A stretch of DNA of 64,000 bases from Paenibacillus ihbetae (GCF_002741055.1 NZ_CP016809.1:1-64000), one strand, 5' to 3'. Shown: positions 16,218 through 25,317, counted from the stretch's first letter. Numbers and translations: made by a program. The notes: generated by a model from the letters alone, not told the origin.

Positions 16218-17264
16218 ATGAAAAACCACTCAACACTGGAACTTGGAATCTCTACATTTCTCCACACCAACCCCAATAAAGGAGGCGTTATGCCATGCGA
16301 ACGACTGCGACAAGCCATGGAAGAGATTCAACTGGCTGATCAGGTAGGTCTTGACGTCTATGCTATCGGTGAGCATCATCGCATGGACTACACAAGCTCA
16401 TCGCCAGCAATTATCTTGGCTTCTGCTGCTGCCACTACAAAACATATTCGGCTGTCTAGCGCCGTAACGGTACTGTCTTCGTCCGATCCAGTCCGCGTAT
16501 ATCAGGAATTTGCTACCCTGGATAACTTAACGAATGGGCGGGCCGAGATCATGGCTGGACGAGGTTCTTTCGTCGAATCCTTTCCACTCTTCGGTTATAA
16601 CCTGCAAAATTATGAGGAATTATTCACAGAAAAACTGGAACTTTTACTTAAAGTACGATCTTCAGAGAGAGTAACATGGAATGGCACGCACCGTGCTCCA
16701 CTTAACAATACGGGCGTATATCCGCGTGCGCAACAGTCTCCGCTTCCCGTGTGGATTGCTAATGGCGGCAGTCCAGAGTCGGCAATCCGTGCCGGTCAGC
16801 TTGGTCTTCCTGTGGTCTTCTCCATAATTGGCGGTTTCCCGGAGCGTTTCGCTCCATTAGTGCAGATATATCTTAAAGCTGCCCAACAAGCAGGACACAA
16901 TCCCAGTGCCTTACAGATCGCCTGTCATTCGCATGGTTTTATTGCAAACTCGTTTGCAATAGCCAAAGAAAAGTATTATCCCATCATGGCAGACCAAATG
17001 AATCAAATTGGAAAAGAACGCGGCTGGGCGACTTATACACGAAGCGTATATGAGGAGGCGTTAAGTCCACGTGGGGCGCTTTATGTTGGAGATCCAGAAT
17101 ATGTAGCAGAAAAGATCGTGCGTGCAACTAATCAACTGAGCTTGACTCGTTTTCTTTTATACGTTGATTTTAGTACATTGCCTCATCGTGATTTGTTGAG
17201 AACGATTGAACTTTTTGGTACGAAAGTGGCGCCCCTTGTACGCAAGGAGCTGGCCAGGCATTAA
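16218..17264 (+). CDS. LLM-class (luciferase-like) flavin-dependent oxidoreductase
   Basis: A 348-aa TIM-barrel monooxygenase of the bacterial luciferase-like group, which uses reduced FMN supplied by a partner reductase. Family marks are ELGISTFLHTNP, the GEHHRMDYTSSSPAIILASA segment near residues 55-74, EIMAGRGSFVESFPLFGY, and LPVWIANGGSPES in the phosphate-binding area. Length fits. AAGGAG lies before the ATG. It sits directly behind operator 2, between the ArsR regulator and an MFS exporter. That arrangement suggests detoxification of a small molecule that the regulator senses and the transporter expels (inference). Confidence 0.9.
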   Translation: MKNHSTLELGISTFLHTNPNKGGVMPCERLRQAMEEIQLADQVGLDVYAIGEHHRMDYTSSSPAIILASAAATTKHIRLSSAVTVLSSSDPVRVYQEFATLDNLTNGRAEIMAGRGSFVESFPLFGYNLQNYEELFTEKLELLLKVRSSERVTWNGTHRAPLNNTGVYPRAQQSPLPVWIANGGSPESAIRAGQLGLPVVFSIIGGFPERFAPLVQIYLKAAQQAGHNPSALQIACHSHGFIANSFAIAKEKYYPIMADQMNQIGKERGWATYTRSVYEEALSPRGALYVGDPEYVAEKIVRATNQLSLTRFLLYVDFSTLPHRDLLRTIELFGTKVAPLVRKELARH

Positions 17265-17308
17265 GAAAGTACGTAGTTAAAGAAAATGTAAACCTATATA
17301 AATTTTAA

Positions 17309-17332
17309 TTCTATATATCTAGATATATAGAA
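17309..17332. promoter_or_regulatory. ArsR-family operator 3, upstream of the MFS gene
   Basis: A perfect 24-bp palindrome with arms TTCTATATATCT and AGATATATAGAA. It fits the same core, TTCTATA-N10-TATAGAA, seen at operators 1 and 2, and lies 20 bases before the MFS start. Confidence 0.78.
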
Positions 17333-17352
17333 ATGAAAAGAGGTACAATAAG

Positions 17353-18537
17353 ATGATTAAATCGTGGAAAATCTATATTTTAGCTATTGTTAGTTTTTTA
17401 GTGGGGACTTCGGAATTTATAATTGCCGGAATATTGGATCTGGTTTCCAGAGATGTAGGCGTAACAATTGCTACTGCTGGCCAACTCATTTCGGTTTATT
17501 CGATTGCTTACGCGGTTGGCACTCCAATTCTCATTGCAGCTACCTCAAAAATAAGCCGAAGAAAACTCATGTTGGCTGCTTTGGCGCTATTCTTTATTGG
17601 AAATCTGATCACAGTGGTCACGAACGGCTATACGATGCTTGTTGGAGCTCGGGTTATCTTAGCTCTTAGCACCGGTGTCTTTACGGTGGTTGCGCTAACT
17701 GTATCTGCTCAGATTGCTGGACCTGGCAAACAAGGCACTGCCATAGCAACGATTATGATGGGATTTAATCTATCGCTTATTTTGGGTGTTCCTCTGGGAA
17801 GGGTCATTGCGAGCATCTACGACTGGAAAGTGATTTTTTACGGAATCGGGCTGCTTAGTTTTATCGCGATGCTGGTCATTTCAATCACTATACCAAAGTC
17901 CAAGGGAGATGCAAGTGTGCCTCTTAGAGAACAACTTGCCCTGTTAAAAAACCCCCAACTTTTATTAACTTTGTCGATCAGCTTCTTCTGGATGGTTGGT
18001 TACACGATTATTTACACGTTTATTACACCATTTCTGCTGAACATTACTGGAATGAGCAATAGTATGGTGAGCATTTCGCTATTTGCTTTCGGCATAGCAA
18101 GTTTGCTTGGCGCCCAGGCTGGAGGATATGGTGCAGATAAGTTGGGTATTCCACGTACATTGAATGGAAGCCTGATCCTCCACGCTGGTATTTTGCTCCT
18201 GATGACTATATTTGCTCATTTTTCTATAGCTGTTTTTCCGTTGCTTCTGTTATGGTCGTTTTTTGCCTGGTTTACGGGGCCCGTTCAGCAAGTTTATATG
18301 ATTAGCTTGGCACCAAGCGCATCGGGAATTCTCTTGAGCTTGAATACATCTTTCATACAGTCAGGAATTGCGGTGGGAGCTGTTGTTGGCGGTGTGGTTG
18401 TGGAAAGCTTCTCACTGCAGTCGGTCGGCGTGGCAGGCGCAATTGGTGTTGCAGTCGCACTCCTCCCAGCTATAATATCGCTCTCGATGCGAAGTCAGTC
18501 TGCAAATGGAATAGGATCCGCCGCGGGCAAGCAATAA
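17353..18537 (+). CDS. MFS transporter, 12-TM drug/sugar efflux (AraJ/DHA1) type
   Basis: A 394-aa membrane protein with 12 predicted helices, at the normal length for the DHA1/AraJ group. The first helix carries LVGTSEFIIAGILDLVSRDV, and GVPLGRVIASIYDWKVIFYG in helix 5 is the antiporter motif C region. The loop 2-3 motif A is weak. It is the third gene of the ArsR-controlled cluster, with its own operator, so it is probably an exporter for the inducer or its oxidised product. Confidence 0.9.
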   Translation: MIKSWKIYILAIVSFLVGTSEFIIAGILDLVSRDVGVTIATAGQLISVYSIAYAVGTPILIAATSKISRRKLMLAALALFFIGNLITVVTNGYTMLVGARVILALSTGVFTVVALTVSAQIAGPGKQGTAIATIMMGFNLSLILGVPLGRVIASIYDWKVIFYGIGLLSFIAMLVISITIPKSKGDASVPLREQLALLKNPQLLLTLSISFFWMVGYTIIYTFITPFLLNITGMSNSMVSISLFAFGIASLLGAQAGGYGADKLGIPRTLNGSLILHAGILLLMTIFAHFSIAVFPLLLLWSFFAWFTGPVQQVYMISLAPSASGILLSLNTSFIQSGIAVGAVVGGVVVESFSLQSVGVAGAIGVAVALLPAIISLSMRSQSANGIGSAAGKQ

Positions 18538-18539
18538 AA

Positions 18540-18718
18540 CAGACACGTATGAAATAATGACGACGCTGAAAGGCTTTAATCCGATTGTGGCGACCTCCCA
18601 CTGTCGCGTTCGTCCAGCGGCAGTGATGGCGGTTCGCAAGTTCCATGGGTGAGAGGGAACGGCGTTGGGTGCTGTTTTGGGAAGCTTTGACGCGTTTTAG
18701 CATTGATTCATGAGGCAA
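18540..18718 (-). pseudogene. Transposase C-terminal remnant, probably ISL3-like
   Basis: The minus-strand frame contains CRWTNATVGGRHNRIKAFQR then RHYFIR. This resembles the DDE-domain ending of ISL3-type transposases (N-x-x-V-E-G-x-x-N-x-I-K-x-x-Q-R-R-H-Y-F-x-R), but the conserved catalytic Glu of VEG is Gly here. The rest is missing or out of frame. The family assignment is from memory of the motif. Confidence 0.45.
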
Positions 18719-18729
18719 TCTGCACGGAT

Positions 18730-19560
18730 TTTGCCGAGGCTCGGGCTATTCTCATTCTTCTAGCCATTATTATAAGTATGATCTGCATACCCAGTTGAAC
18801 CAGACGGATTATCTCGGAGACGATAAGACGCGGATCTTGGTCATTTTGACGGTACCAGGGATCGCTTGTATCTTTACAGCAAACAAACCGCTCGTCTATC
18901 TGATGAAATGGATCACGCTTTTGGCGGGTGACAAGTATGAAGCACCTCCGTTAAAACGAAGTTTTTACAAGGGAAATGGAAAGCTGATAAACCCCTATCA
19001 TTTTTACGAAAGGCCTCATCATGCACATGCGCAAACTGACGGCAAACCTGCAAAACATGCCATGGAAAGGGATCGGATGGACGAATTGAAGCGGGAATGG
19101 GGAGCCGGCATATCGCATGATTTGAGAACGCATCTAACGTATATCAAAAGCTATGCTTCCATGCTGCTATCCCCGCAATACGGCTGGAACGATTCGGAAA
19201 AAACGAAATTTTTGTGGGAGATCCAGCAAAAGACCGAACATTTGGAAGTGCTGATTCAGGATTTGAACCTTTCCTTCCAGATGGACCATCAGAACATTCC
19301 GCTGTCCGCGACGAGCGGCGACATCGTCGACTTTGTAAGGCGGATCGCGGCGGATGTGGGGTATAATCCCCGGGCTAGCAAGCATGAACTGAATTACGAT
19401 GCGCATTATCGGGGGAGCACGACGAAGCAAAAGTCCGAGGGAACGGGACTGGGCATGGCCAATGCCAAACAATTGGTTTTAGCGCATCAGAGCGACATTT
19501 CGGTCACAAGCAGGACCAATGAAGGGACTGCCGTTGAAATTTCGCTCCCCAGTTTATCGA
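18730..19560 (+). pseudogene. Sensor histidine kinase, degenerate
   Basis: A membrane-like scrap (RAILILLAIIISMICI) is followed by GISHDLRTHLTYIKSYASML, a good H-box with the phosphorylatable His, and the DHp helix LWEIQQKTEHLEVLIQDLNL. The ATPase domain is gutted: after DVGYNPRAS the N-box and G1 box are missing, and sequence resumes at KSEGTGLGMANAKQLVLAHQ (G2) and GTAVEISLP. Past about 19560 the open frame, which runs to 19712, is unrelated. No response regulator gene is adjacent. The protein cannot bind ATP normally. Confidence 0.75.
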
Positions 19561-19648
19561 CTGGAAAAAAAACACTAACGCCATTAGTACGTTCACTGCG
19601 GCAACGGGACATCCAGATTTTCCATTGTAACCATGCTCTGTTTTTGAA

Positions 19649-19968
19649 CCATTACCCCCCAGTGGTACGAATCGACGACCGAGGAGGAACGGGCTCATTT
19701 AAACGATCTTAAGGATTACCATGAGATCGGTAAGGAAGAAAAGTTAACTTCATTTCCTGAATTCGAATGGAGGGAAGTCTGGAGGGCCAGACACAGAGAC
19801 GATGTGTTTCATGCCCAATGGATGAATGAGCAAGAAAATGTGTACGATCAAATCAAGATACCCGTGGAAATCGAGCCACAAGATGGAGATCTTCTCATTT
19901 ACTACAAAGAACAATTCGATCGTATACTACAGCATTCAATGATTGAACTAACGGGATACGTTAGTTAA
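19649..19968 (+). pseudogene. Unknown gene tail with stop supplied by a repeat
   Basis: An open frame without a good start codon reads YESTTEEERAHLNDLKDYHE, continuing EFEWREVWRARHRDDVFHAQ and DQIKIPVEIEPQDGDLLIYY, and stops at about 19968. The composition is protein-like (charged, no low complexity) but I do not recognise the family. Its final residues (MIELTGYVS) are encoded by repeat copy 8, so the repeat has probably replaced or disrupted the original end. Confidence 0.45.
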
Positions 19969-20092
19969 ACTTTGCTCAGCTGATGATTTACAAAAGCGAG
20001 CCCCTTGTAGAGAAAGAGAGGGCCCGCTTTTTTATGGCAACGAACATATACGCATAAATGTCCTCATAAATAGCGGGCCTTTTGATTTATGA
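19941..20092. repeat. Dispersed intergenic repeat, copy 8, with terminator
   Basis: ATTGAACTAACGGGATACGT is followed by a terminator (AAAAGCGAGCCC with GGGCCCGCTTTTTT, 19992-20033) and then CGAACATATACGCATAAATG and AAATAGCGGGCCTTTTGAT. The last modules match copy 9. Confidence 0.65.
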
Positions 20093-20318
20093 ATATAATC
20101 TTTTGTCCAAAGCCTGTGATAAGAAATTTCTCCTTAACTTCGGCAGATTTTCTTATAAGGCATCTTGGTTTAACAATAACGCCAACGGATATGCCGATAT
20201 GCAGAAATAAATCATTTTCCGGTCACAGCTGAATACTTGTCCTATATTTTGAAATAATTCGAACGATATCAATAAATATTACCAATATATACTGTAAGAC
20301 CGAAGGGGGAGGTGGCAG

Positions 20319-20889
20319 ATGAATCATCAATCTGAATATGCAAGGCTTATTTCGCTTACGCTGGCCGGGAGCCGTGATGCGTTTGGTGAGTTATATGAAG
20401 CAACCATTAAGGACGTGTACAATACTGTTTATTTCCTTACGGGAACCATCAGATGCAGAGGATGTCGTTCAGGAGATTTATATTCAAGTATACCGGTCTC
20501 TTGAAAAGTTTGACGTAAGCAGGCCGTTTCGGCCTTGGTTAATGGGAGTGGTCATGCGGCAAGTTCAGGCTTACCGCAGAAAGAGTTGGACACATGTGCG
20601 GATCATCAAAAAAGCTGAACGGATTGACCAAGCCGTGGTCTACGAGTTCTCAAGTGAGGTGGTCAACAAAGTATCGAATCAATCGCTACTTGCATGCGTA
20701 AATCGACTTTCTTATAAGCTGAAGCTAGTAGTTATTCTGCATTATATGAATGATTACACGCAAGAAGAAATTGCAGCCACATTAGAAATCCCTCTTGGTA
20801 CGGTAAAATCGCGGATTATTGCTGCTCTACAAAAGATGCGCAAAAATAAGAAAAATAGCATTCTGGCTATGGGAAGGTGGAGGAGCTAA
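20319..20889 (+). pseudogene. ECF-type RNA polymerase sigma factor, one frameshift
   Basis: Region 2 begins in the frame from the ATG at 20319, which follows GGGGGAGGTGG: MNHQSEYARLISLTLAGSRD then ELYEATIKDVYNTVYFLT. It continues only after a one-base shift near 20445: EPSDAEDVVQEIYIQVYRSL, with DAEDVVQE the -10 recognition motif. Region 4 is intact: NDYTQEEIAATLEIPLGTVK then SRIIAALQKMRK. About 190 residues if corrected. It resembles SigV/SigY-type sigma factors. The gene is followed immediately by its presumed anti-sigma gene, which is also broken, so decay is more likely than a sequencing error. Confidence 0.8.
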
Positions 20890-21640
20890 ATGAGTCTCGA
20901 TGAAAGATTGAAAACTGCTTTTAAGGAAGAGACCAAAGAATGGAACGCACCAACGGAGCTCAAGGAAAAAATATTAAACAAAGTCGTACACATTCAAGGA
21001 GGAAGGCAAATGAAAAAATGGGTCGTTGTATGTATTTTGGCCGCTACATTGTTAATCCCAACAGGTGCTTTTGCCGGTTATAGCTACATAGCTGATTCCA
21101 TCTATGGTTCGAGGGAAAATATCGGAGTAACTCAAAAACAATATGATGAGCTGGAGGCAAAGCTGCAGACCGCTAAACAAAACCTAAGTGAAGAGGAGTT
21201 TACAAAATGGATGTCCTTACTAAAAGAATTGGGCACCCTTAATTTGAAAGTTGCCGATGCAAATGGGGATTTTAATTTTGAGAAATTAAGCGTAGGAGAG
21301 CAAAAAAAACTATAGAAGGTTAACAACAGAGCTAGAGCCACTCTTTCGTAAATTAAATGAAGTTCAATCAACGAAGAGAGAAGTTAAACTTTTAGATAGC
21401 ACTACTTTCTGGAATGAAGTGCTAGATCAGCAGGGCAAATATTAAGCAAAGAAGAGTTTAATGAGTTTCAAAAATTAGTAAATGAATTAATGGCTTATGA
21501 CGCCAAAACACTTGATCCGGATGGTAGTGTTCATATTGAACGGCTATCAAAGGAAGATCAAACGAATATAGAGCAAGTGGAACAGCAGTTGCAACCATTT
21601 TTTAAGAAGTTGGGCATTACAATTAAGCCGAAAGCTTGAT
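20890..21640 (+). pseudogene. DUF3600-type anti-sigma factor, two frameshifts
   Basis: The first intact piece (20890-21315) is MSLDERLKTAFKEETKEWNA, then a membrane helix WVVVCILAATLLIPTGAFAG, then the extracytoplasmic domain to SVGEQKKL and a stop. The protein resumes in another frame (RRLTTELEPLFRKLNEVQST to VLDQQGKY) and again in a third (ILSKEEFNEFQKLVNELMAY to KKLGITIKPKA, stop at 21640). The architecture of an N-terminal cytoplasmic sigma-binding segment, one helix and an outer domain is that of DUF3600 proteins paired with ECF sigma factors. A poly-A run (CAAAAAAAAC) marks the first break. Confidence 0.75.
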
Positions 21641-21642
21641 CT

Positions 21643-21835
21643 CCACTTGTCGAGGAACAAGAACATGTACGCTTAAAAGTCCGCATAAATAGCGGGCTTT
21701 TTTGATTAGCGGCTTTAGCCAGTTGAGATCGCGAAGCGTGCGAAACAAAGACTTAAGCGGAACAAATGAAAAAATGTCGAGTGTTGGGGGACAAGAACAT
21801 AGTCCGATTACCGATAGATGATCATCTAAATAATA
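21643..21835. repeat. Dispersed intergenic repeat, copy 9 (two pieces)
   Basis: Piece one: CTTGTCGAGGAACAAGAACA, then AAATAGCGGGCTTTTTTGAT. Piece two at about 21786: GGGGGACAAGAACATAGTCC then GATTACCGATAGATG. The modules match copies 1, 8 and 10. Confidence 0.65.
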
Positions 21836-21961
21836 AGCATATGTAGTTAAAACCTTCAATAACACCATGATGCATGACAGTTTTTTCACATTGTTATGGA
21901 ACAACTCTTTGATCGGGTGTATGGGAGCGGACTTTGATCGCCCACCGGCTTCTCTAGACAA

Positions 21962-22066
21962 ATGAAGATGGAAGATCCGTCTAACATCACCATGCAAGTA
22001 TACCGCTGGGCCAGCAAGCTGCTGGAAGAGCATTGGGATGGCTTGCCGGGCTTTTTTTTTATGTAG
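21962..22066 (+). CDS. Possible 34-residue ORF or gene scrap, unknown
   Basis: MKMEDPSNITMQVYRWASKL then LEEHWDGLPGFFFM. It is protein-like but very short and has no good ribosome-binding site. I do not recognise the family. The long minus-strand open frame over this region looks like an artefact. Confidence 0.25.
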   Translation: MKMEDPSNITMQVYRWASKLLEEHWDGLPGFFFM

Positions 22067-22179
22067 AATAATTTGTGTCATCAAAAAATGCAGAAAAGTG
22101 GCCACACTATAGGATTTTGACTCAAATGTGACTACATTATAGAGTAGCCTTCATAGAATCTAACCAGGTCGCAAAATTG

Positions 22180-22245
22180 GCAAGATCTTAAAGGATTTCT
22201 ATCTGTTGATGATTATCATAATCTCGATCAGTCTTTTCGACTTTG
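22180..22245 (-). pseudogene. YafY/WYL-type regulator, N-terminal stub
   Basis: On the minus strand, GGAG then ATG opens MAKSKRLIEIMIIINR followed by a stop. This matches the first helix of YafY-like HTH/WYL regulators (M-x-K-S-x-R-L-I-x-x-M-x-x-I-N). Nothing of the WYL domain remains. Such regulators often sit divergent from VOC-family genes, as here. Confidence 0.55.
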
Positions 22246-22273
22246 CCATTGTAAACTCCATTTCTTGTATTTA

Positions 22274-22288
22274 TGACAAGTTTTGTCA
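22274..22288. promoter_or_regulatory. Inverted repeat between YafY stub and VOC gene
   Basis: TGACAA (22274-22279), spacer GTT, TTGTCA (22283-22288): a perfect dyad in the divergent promoter region. It is a likely operator of the lost regulator. Confidence 0.45.
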
Positions 22289-22360
22289 CTATTGTACGAT
22301 AAGATGCTAATGAAGTCCAAATAACAAATTGGACAATTTCAAGTAAAAGGAGCTGTTTAT

Positions 22361-22792
22361 ATGTCAATGCGCTCAACACCATTTATTATGCTGGATGGAC
22401 AAGCTGCGGAAGCGATTGAGTTTTACCGGGAAGCGTTGAACTCGAAATTACTGTTCAAAACTACGTACGGGGAAGGCACGGATGCCGATGGTTTGCCTGA
22501 TGAAGTGAAGACTCGTATTTCCCATGCTGTGTTGCAAACCGGTGAAAATGATTTGATGGTCGCTGACATCTTTCCGGGGAAATCTATTGTAATCGGAGAT
22601 CAGGTAAATATTTGCATTACAGCTACGCAACAAAGCGAGATTGAAGAAATGTATAAAAAATTCAGTGAAAAAGGACAAGTTATATTCCCGTTGCAAGAAA
22701 CTGAATTCAGTCCCTGCTTCGGAATAGTGAAAGATCATTTTAACATTACATTTCAGTTCTTCATGAATGATACAACAAGCAGTTGGAGCTGA
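22361..22792 (+). CDS. VOC family protein (PhnB-like glyoxalase fold)
   Basis: A 143-aa protein of the PhnB/3-demethylubiquinone-methyltransferase-like branch of the vicinal oxygen chelate superfamily. Marks are RSTPFIMLDGQAAEAIEFYR, the repeat beta-alpha-beta units (SHAVLQTGENDLMVADIFPG, then VNICITATQQSEIEEMYKKF) and the ending GIVKDHFNITFQFFM. AAAGGAG precedes the ATG. The function of most members is unknown. The gene is now probably uncontrolled, because the divergent regulator is a stub. Confidence 0.85.
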   Translation: MSMRSTPFIMLDGQAAEAIEFYREALNSKLLFKTTYGEGTDADGLPDEVKTRISHAVLQTGENDLMVADIFPGKSIVIGDQVNICITATQQSEIEEMYKKFSEKGQVIFPLQETEFSPCFGIVKDHFNITFQFFMNDTTSSWS

Positions 22793-22846
22793 AAATAAAA
22801 GGCCTTGACCGGGGAGGGGAACCGCCCCCTTAATGTAAGACAAATT

Positions 22847-22911
22847 AAAACACCTTCAAGAAAATGCAACCATGTCGTAGGGCATGGAGATCATCTTGGA
22901 GGTGTTTTTTT
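22847..22911 (+). terminator. Terminator with long loop after the VOC gene
   Basis: AAAACACCTTCAAG (22847-22860) pairs with CTTGGAGGTGTTTT (from 22895) and runs into more T. The loop is long and contains a second small hairpin (CCATG...GCATGG). It could be a terminator or a leftover cis-element. Confidence 0.6.
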
Positions 22912-23011
22912 GTCGGCAACTAGAGTTAGCTATCCTGTTGAAGTGAAAATGAAAGCTATTGGTATGAGGGTAGACAGCATTCCGGGAAAAGAAGCCATTG
23001 TCAGTGCTTTT

Positions 23012-23509
23012 TTATTCTGAATTGGGTTCTTGATGTTGTTCATCCAGGACTAATCTCATAGTCGAGTTAAACTTGTTTAAAAAAGTCACATATTGATTCA
23101 ACTGCAAGTCCGTATATTCTCTGAGCATTGAATCTACGTGGTTAGCGAGAGGTCCAAAAAACTGTGCAGTATGTGCTTGGACATTAGGACCGCTATGTAG
23201 AGTAACCATCCGTCGATCGGTAGCTTCGCGAGTACGATATATGTGCCCAGCACGTTCAAGACGGTTGAGCAATGCAGTGGTTGCTCCCGACGATAACGAA
23301 ATACGCTCACTTAACCGTGCAGGCGATAATGGAGAACCAATATCCTCCGCGTAGAAAATCTCTATTAATGCAATAGCGTCAGTAGAATGTAAATTAAGCG
23401 AAGTTGCAAATCGGTGTGAAAGCTCGGCGTAATTCGCACCAAACCGTCGAAGTTCATTTACAATTTGCTCGCGGTGTTCAGTGACGTCTCTAAGTTCTGG
23501 ATTATCCAT
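23012..23509 (-). CDS. MarR family transcriptional regulator
   Basis: A 165-aa winged-helix regulator. I use the ATG at 23509 (MDNPELRDVTEHREQIVNEL) because AAGGAG lies 8 bases before it; a longer frame starts nine codons upstream. The HTH is LSPARLSERISLSSGATTAL with LLNRLERAGHIYRTREATDR, where DRR is the MarR wing motif. It is divergent from a DHA2 drug exporter and is the obvious repressor of that gene. Confidence 0.9.
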   Translation of the reverse strand: MDNPELRDVTEHREQIVNELRRFGANYAELSHRFATSLNLHSTDAIALIEIFYAEDIGSPLSPARLSERISLSSGATTALLNRLERAGHIYRTREATDRRMVTLHSGPNVQAHTAQFFGPLANHVDSMLREYTDLQLNQYVTFLNKFNSTMRLVLDEQHQEPNSE

Positions 23510-23655
23510 GGATACTTTCTCCTTGATTAATATCAATATATCATCTCTAGATTATCACACTAGCTTAATCACCACTATCTTAATGTACTTCAAAGCGACT
23601 GTAAAGGCGTAAACGGATTTATGTTGTATTGGTTATATTGAATGGAAATATTCCC

Positions 23656-23686
23656 TTGACAATATAATTCGATAATGTTGTATAAT
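23656..23686 (+). promoter_or_regulatory. Promoter and candidate MarR operator for the DHA2 exporter
   Basis: TTGACA (23656-23661) and TATAAT (23681-23686) are separated by 19 bases. Between them ACAATA ... TGTTGT forms a near-palindrome, a plausible MarR site overlapping the promoter. The 19-base spacing is long. Confidence 0.5.
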
Positions 23687-23716
23687 AATAAAGCTTTATC
23701 ATAAAGATACTTTACA

Positions 23717-25174
23717 GTGAAGGTATTTAAATTGAAAAGTCGATTAGTAAGTCCCCGTTCACAACTAATTGCTCTAGTTGTCGTCTTAGTTGCGGTTTTC
23801 ATGGAATTGCTTGATGCAACGATTGTCAGTGTAGCTGCTCCTTCGATAGCCGTATCGTTAGGAGCCAGCGAAGCAGAGCTCCAATGGACGGTGGCAGGGT
23901 ACACACTTGCGTTAGCAGCTGGATTAATAACGGGCGGACGAATAGGTGACCAGTTTGGACGGAGACGTGCTTTCTTAATAGGACTTATGGGGTTTACCTT
24001 AGCCTCGTTATTATGTGCGCTTGCTACTAGTCCGGCTTTCTTAATCGCTGCACGTGTTGCGCAAGGGTTAACTGGAAGTTTAATGATACCCCAGGTTTTT
24101 GGCATTATTCGCACAGCGTTTACGCCATCTCAACGAGCTAAGGCATTCGGAGCCTATGGTGCTGTTTTAGGTCTAGCTAGCCTGGCGGGGCCACTGCTTG
24201 GAGGAATACTTGTTAATGCTGATCTTTTGGGATTGGGTTGGCGCACCATTTTTGGGGTGAACGTACCAGTCGGTATCGTCGGTCTTATTCTTGGATTCAG
24301 GTATATACCTGAATCTCGTGGAGCTGGTTCAATGAAACTTGACTTGGGTGGCGCAGTACTAATTTCATTTGCGATGATATTAATTTTGTTACCTATAGTA
24401 CAGGGACGTGAGTGGGGGTGGCCATGGTGGGGCTTCGTAATGCTTGCCTTATCCATCCCATTAATAGCGCTCTTTTTTATGAGAGAAAGCCGCTTGGCCG
24501 CAGGCGGCGACCAACCAATACTTGATCCGGCGCTTTTGCGTATAAGAGCATTTACAAGTGGTCTTTCCGCTTCCCTGTTATTCTTTGGGGGTATAGGCTC
24601 ATTTTTCTTCCTATTTGCCCTTTACCTTCAATTCGGCACCGGACGGGATGCGCTTGAAACGGGTATGGCCATTCTTCCTTACGCGATAGGGTCTATCATT
24701 ACATCTGGCATCGGTGTCCAATTTGCAAACCGGGCCGGTCGCGCCATGCTTGTGTTCGGCAGTTTACTTCTTGCGATCTCTCAGGGAATTCTATTGCTAA
24801 ATGTCAGAGATGGTGTTGATCCATCTTATTGGGCGCTCGCCTTGCCAATGTTTATCGGCGGATTAGGGATCGGTTTTACTGCGCCTATTCTGGTGAATGT
24901 CATTATTGCTGGGGTCCCTGGCAAAGATGCTGGTTCTGCCGGTGCCGTTCTTACTACGATGGGTCAAATAGGCAACTCCATCGGAATTGCGATCCTGGGT
25001 GTCCTTTTCTTCTCTAGGTTAAACTCTTCATTTACCGTTGAAGAAAATCAATTGATTGCTTATGGCGATGCATTGACCTTTATTCTTCCCTGGCTAATTG
25101 CATGTTATGTTATAGCGGCTGCTCTCATGCTTTTGCTGCCAGCAAAAGCAGCCTCTGAGGAACTTCATCACTGA
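23717..25174 (+). CDS. MFS multidrug exporter, 14-TM DHA2 (EmrB/QacA) family
   Basis: A 485-aa membrane protein with 14 predicted helices. The DHA2 motif in helix 1 is LLDATIVSVAAPSIA and motif A is GGRIGDQFGRRRAFLIG; RVAQGLTGSLMIPQ and GAVLGLASLAGPLLGG (motif C) follow. The start is uncertain: GTG at 23717, or TTG at 23732 with AAGG upstream. It is divergent from a MarR gene, a common arrangement for inducible drug efflux. Confidence 0.92.
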   Translation: MKVFKLKSRLVSPRSQLIALVVVLVAVFMELLDATIVSVAAPSIAVSLGASEAELQWTVAGYTLALAAGLITGGRIGDQFGRRRAFLIGLMGFTLASLLCALATSPAFLIAARVAQGLTGSLMIPQVFGIIRTAFTPSQRAKAFGAYGAVLGLASLAGPLLGGILVNADLLGLGWRTIFGVNVPVGIVGLILGFRYIPESRGAGSMKLDLGGAVLISFAMILILLPIVQGREWGWPWWGFVMLALSIPLIALFFMRESRLAAGGDQPILDPALLRIRAFTSGLSASLLFFGGIGSFFFLFALYLQFGTGRDALETGMAILPYAIGSIITSGIGVQFANRAGRAMLVFGSLLLAISQGILLLNVRDGVDPSYWALALPMFIGGLGIGFTAPILVNVIIAGVPGKDAGSAGAVLTTMGQIGNSIGIAILGVLFFSRLNSSFTVEENQLIAYGDALTFILPWLIACYVIAAALMLLLPAKAASEELHH

Positions 25175-25317
25175 TATCAGGGACAGCAAACAATTCGCCA
25201 CCAATTATTCTGTATAAATATGCCATTAATCTTCAGACGTGGGACGAATAAGAACCTGTACTTGGTAGTAGCGCTCGAAACCCAAATCGTCGATGCAGCC
25301 ACGCTGAAAAACACAAG

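Noticed and set aside
21623..22105. 160-codon minus-strand open frame
   Set aside because: It spans a repeat copy and gene scraps, shows no recognisable domain, and has no ribosome-binding site.
22801..22911. Riboswitch in the region after the VOC gene
   Set aside because: It has a terminator-like stem but no downstream gene in the same direction and no aptamer consensus that I recognise.
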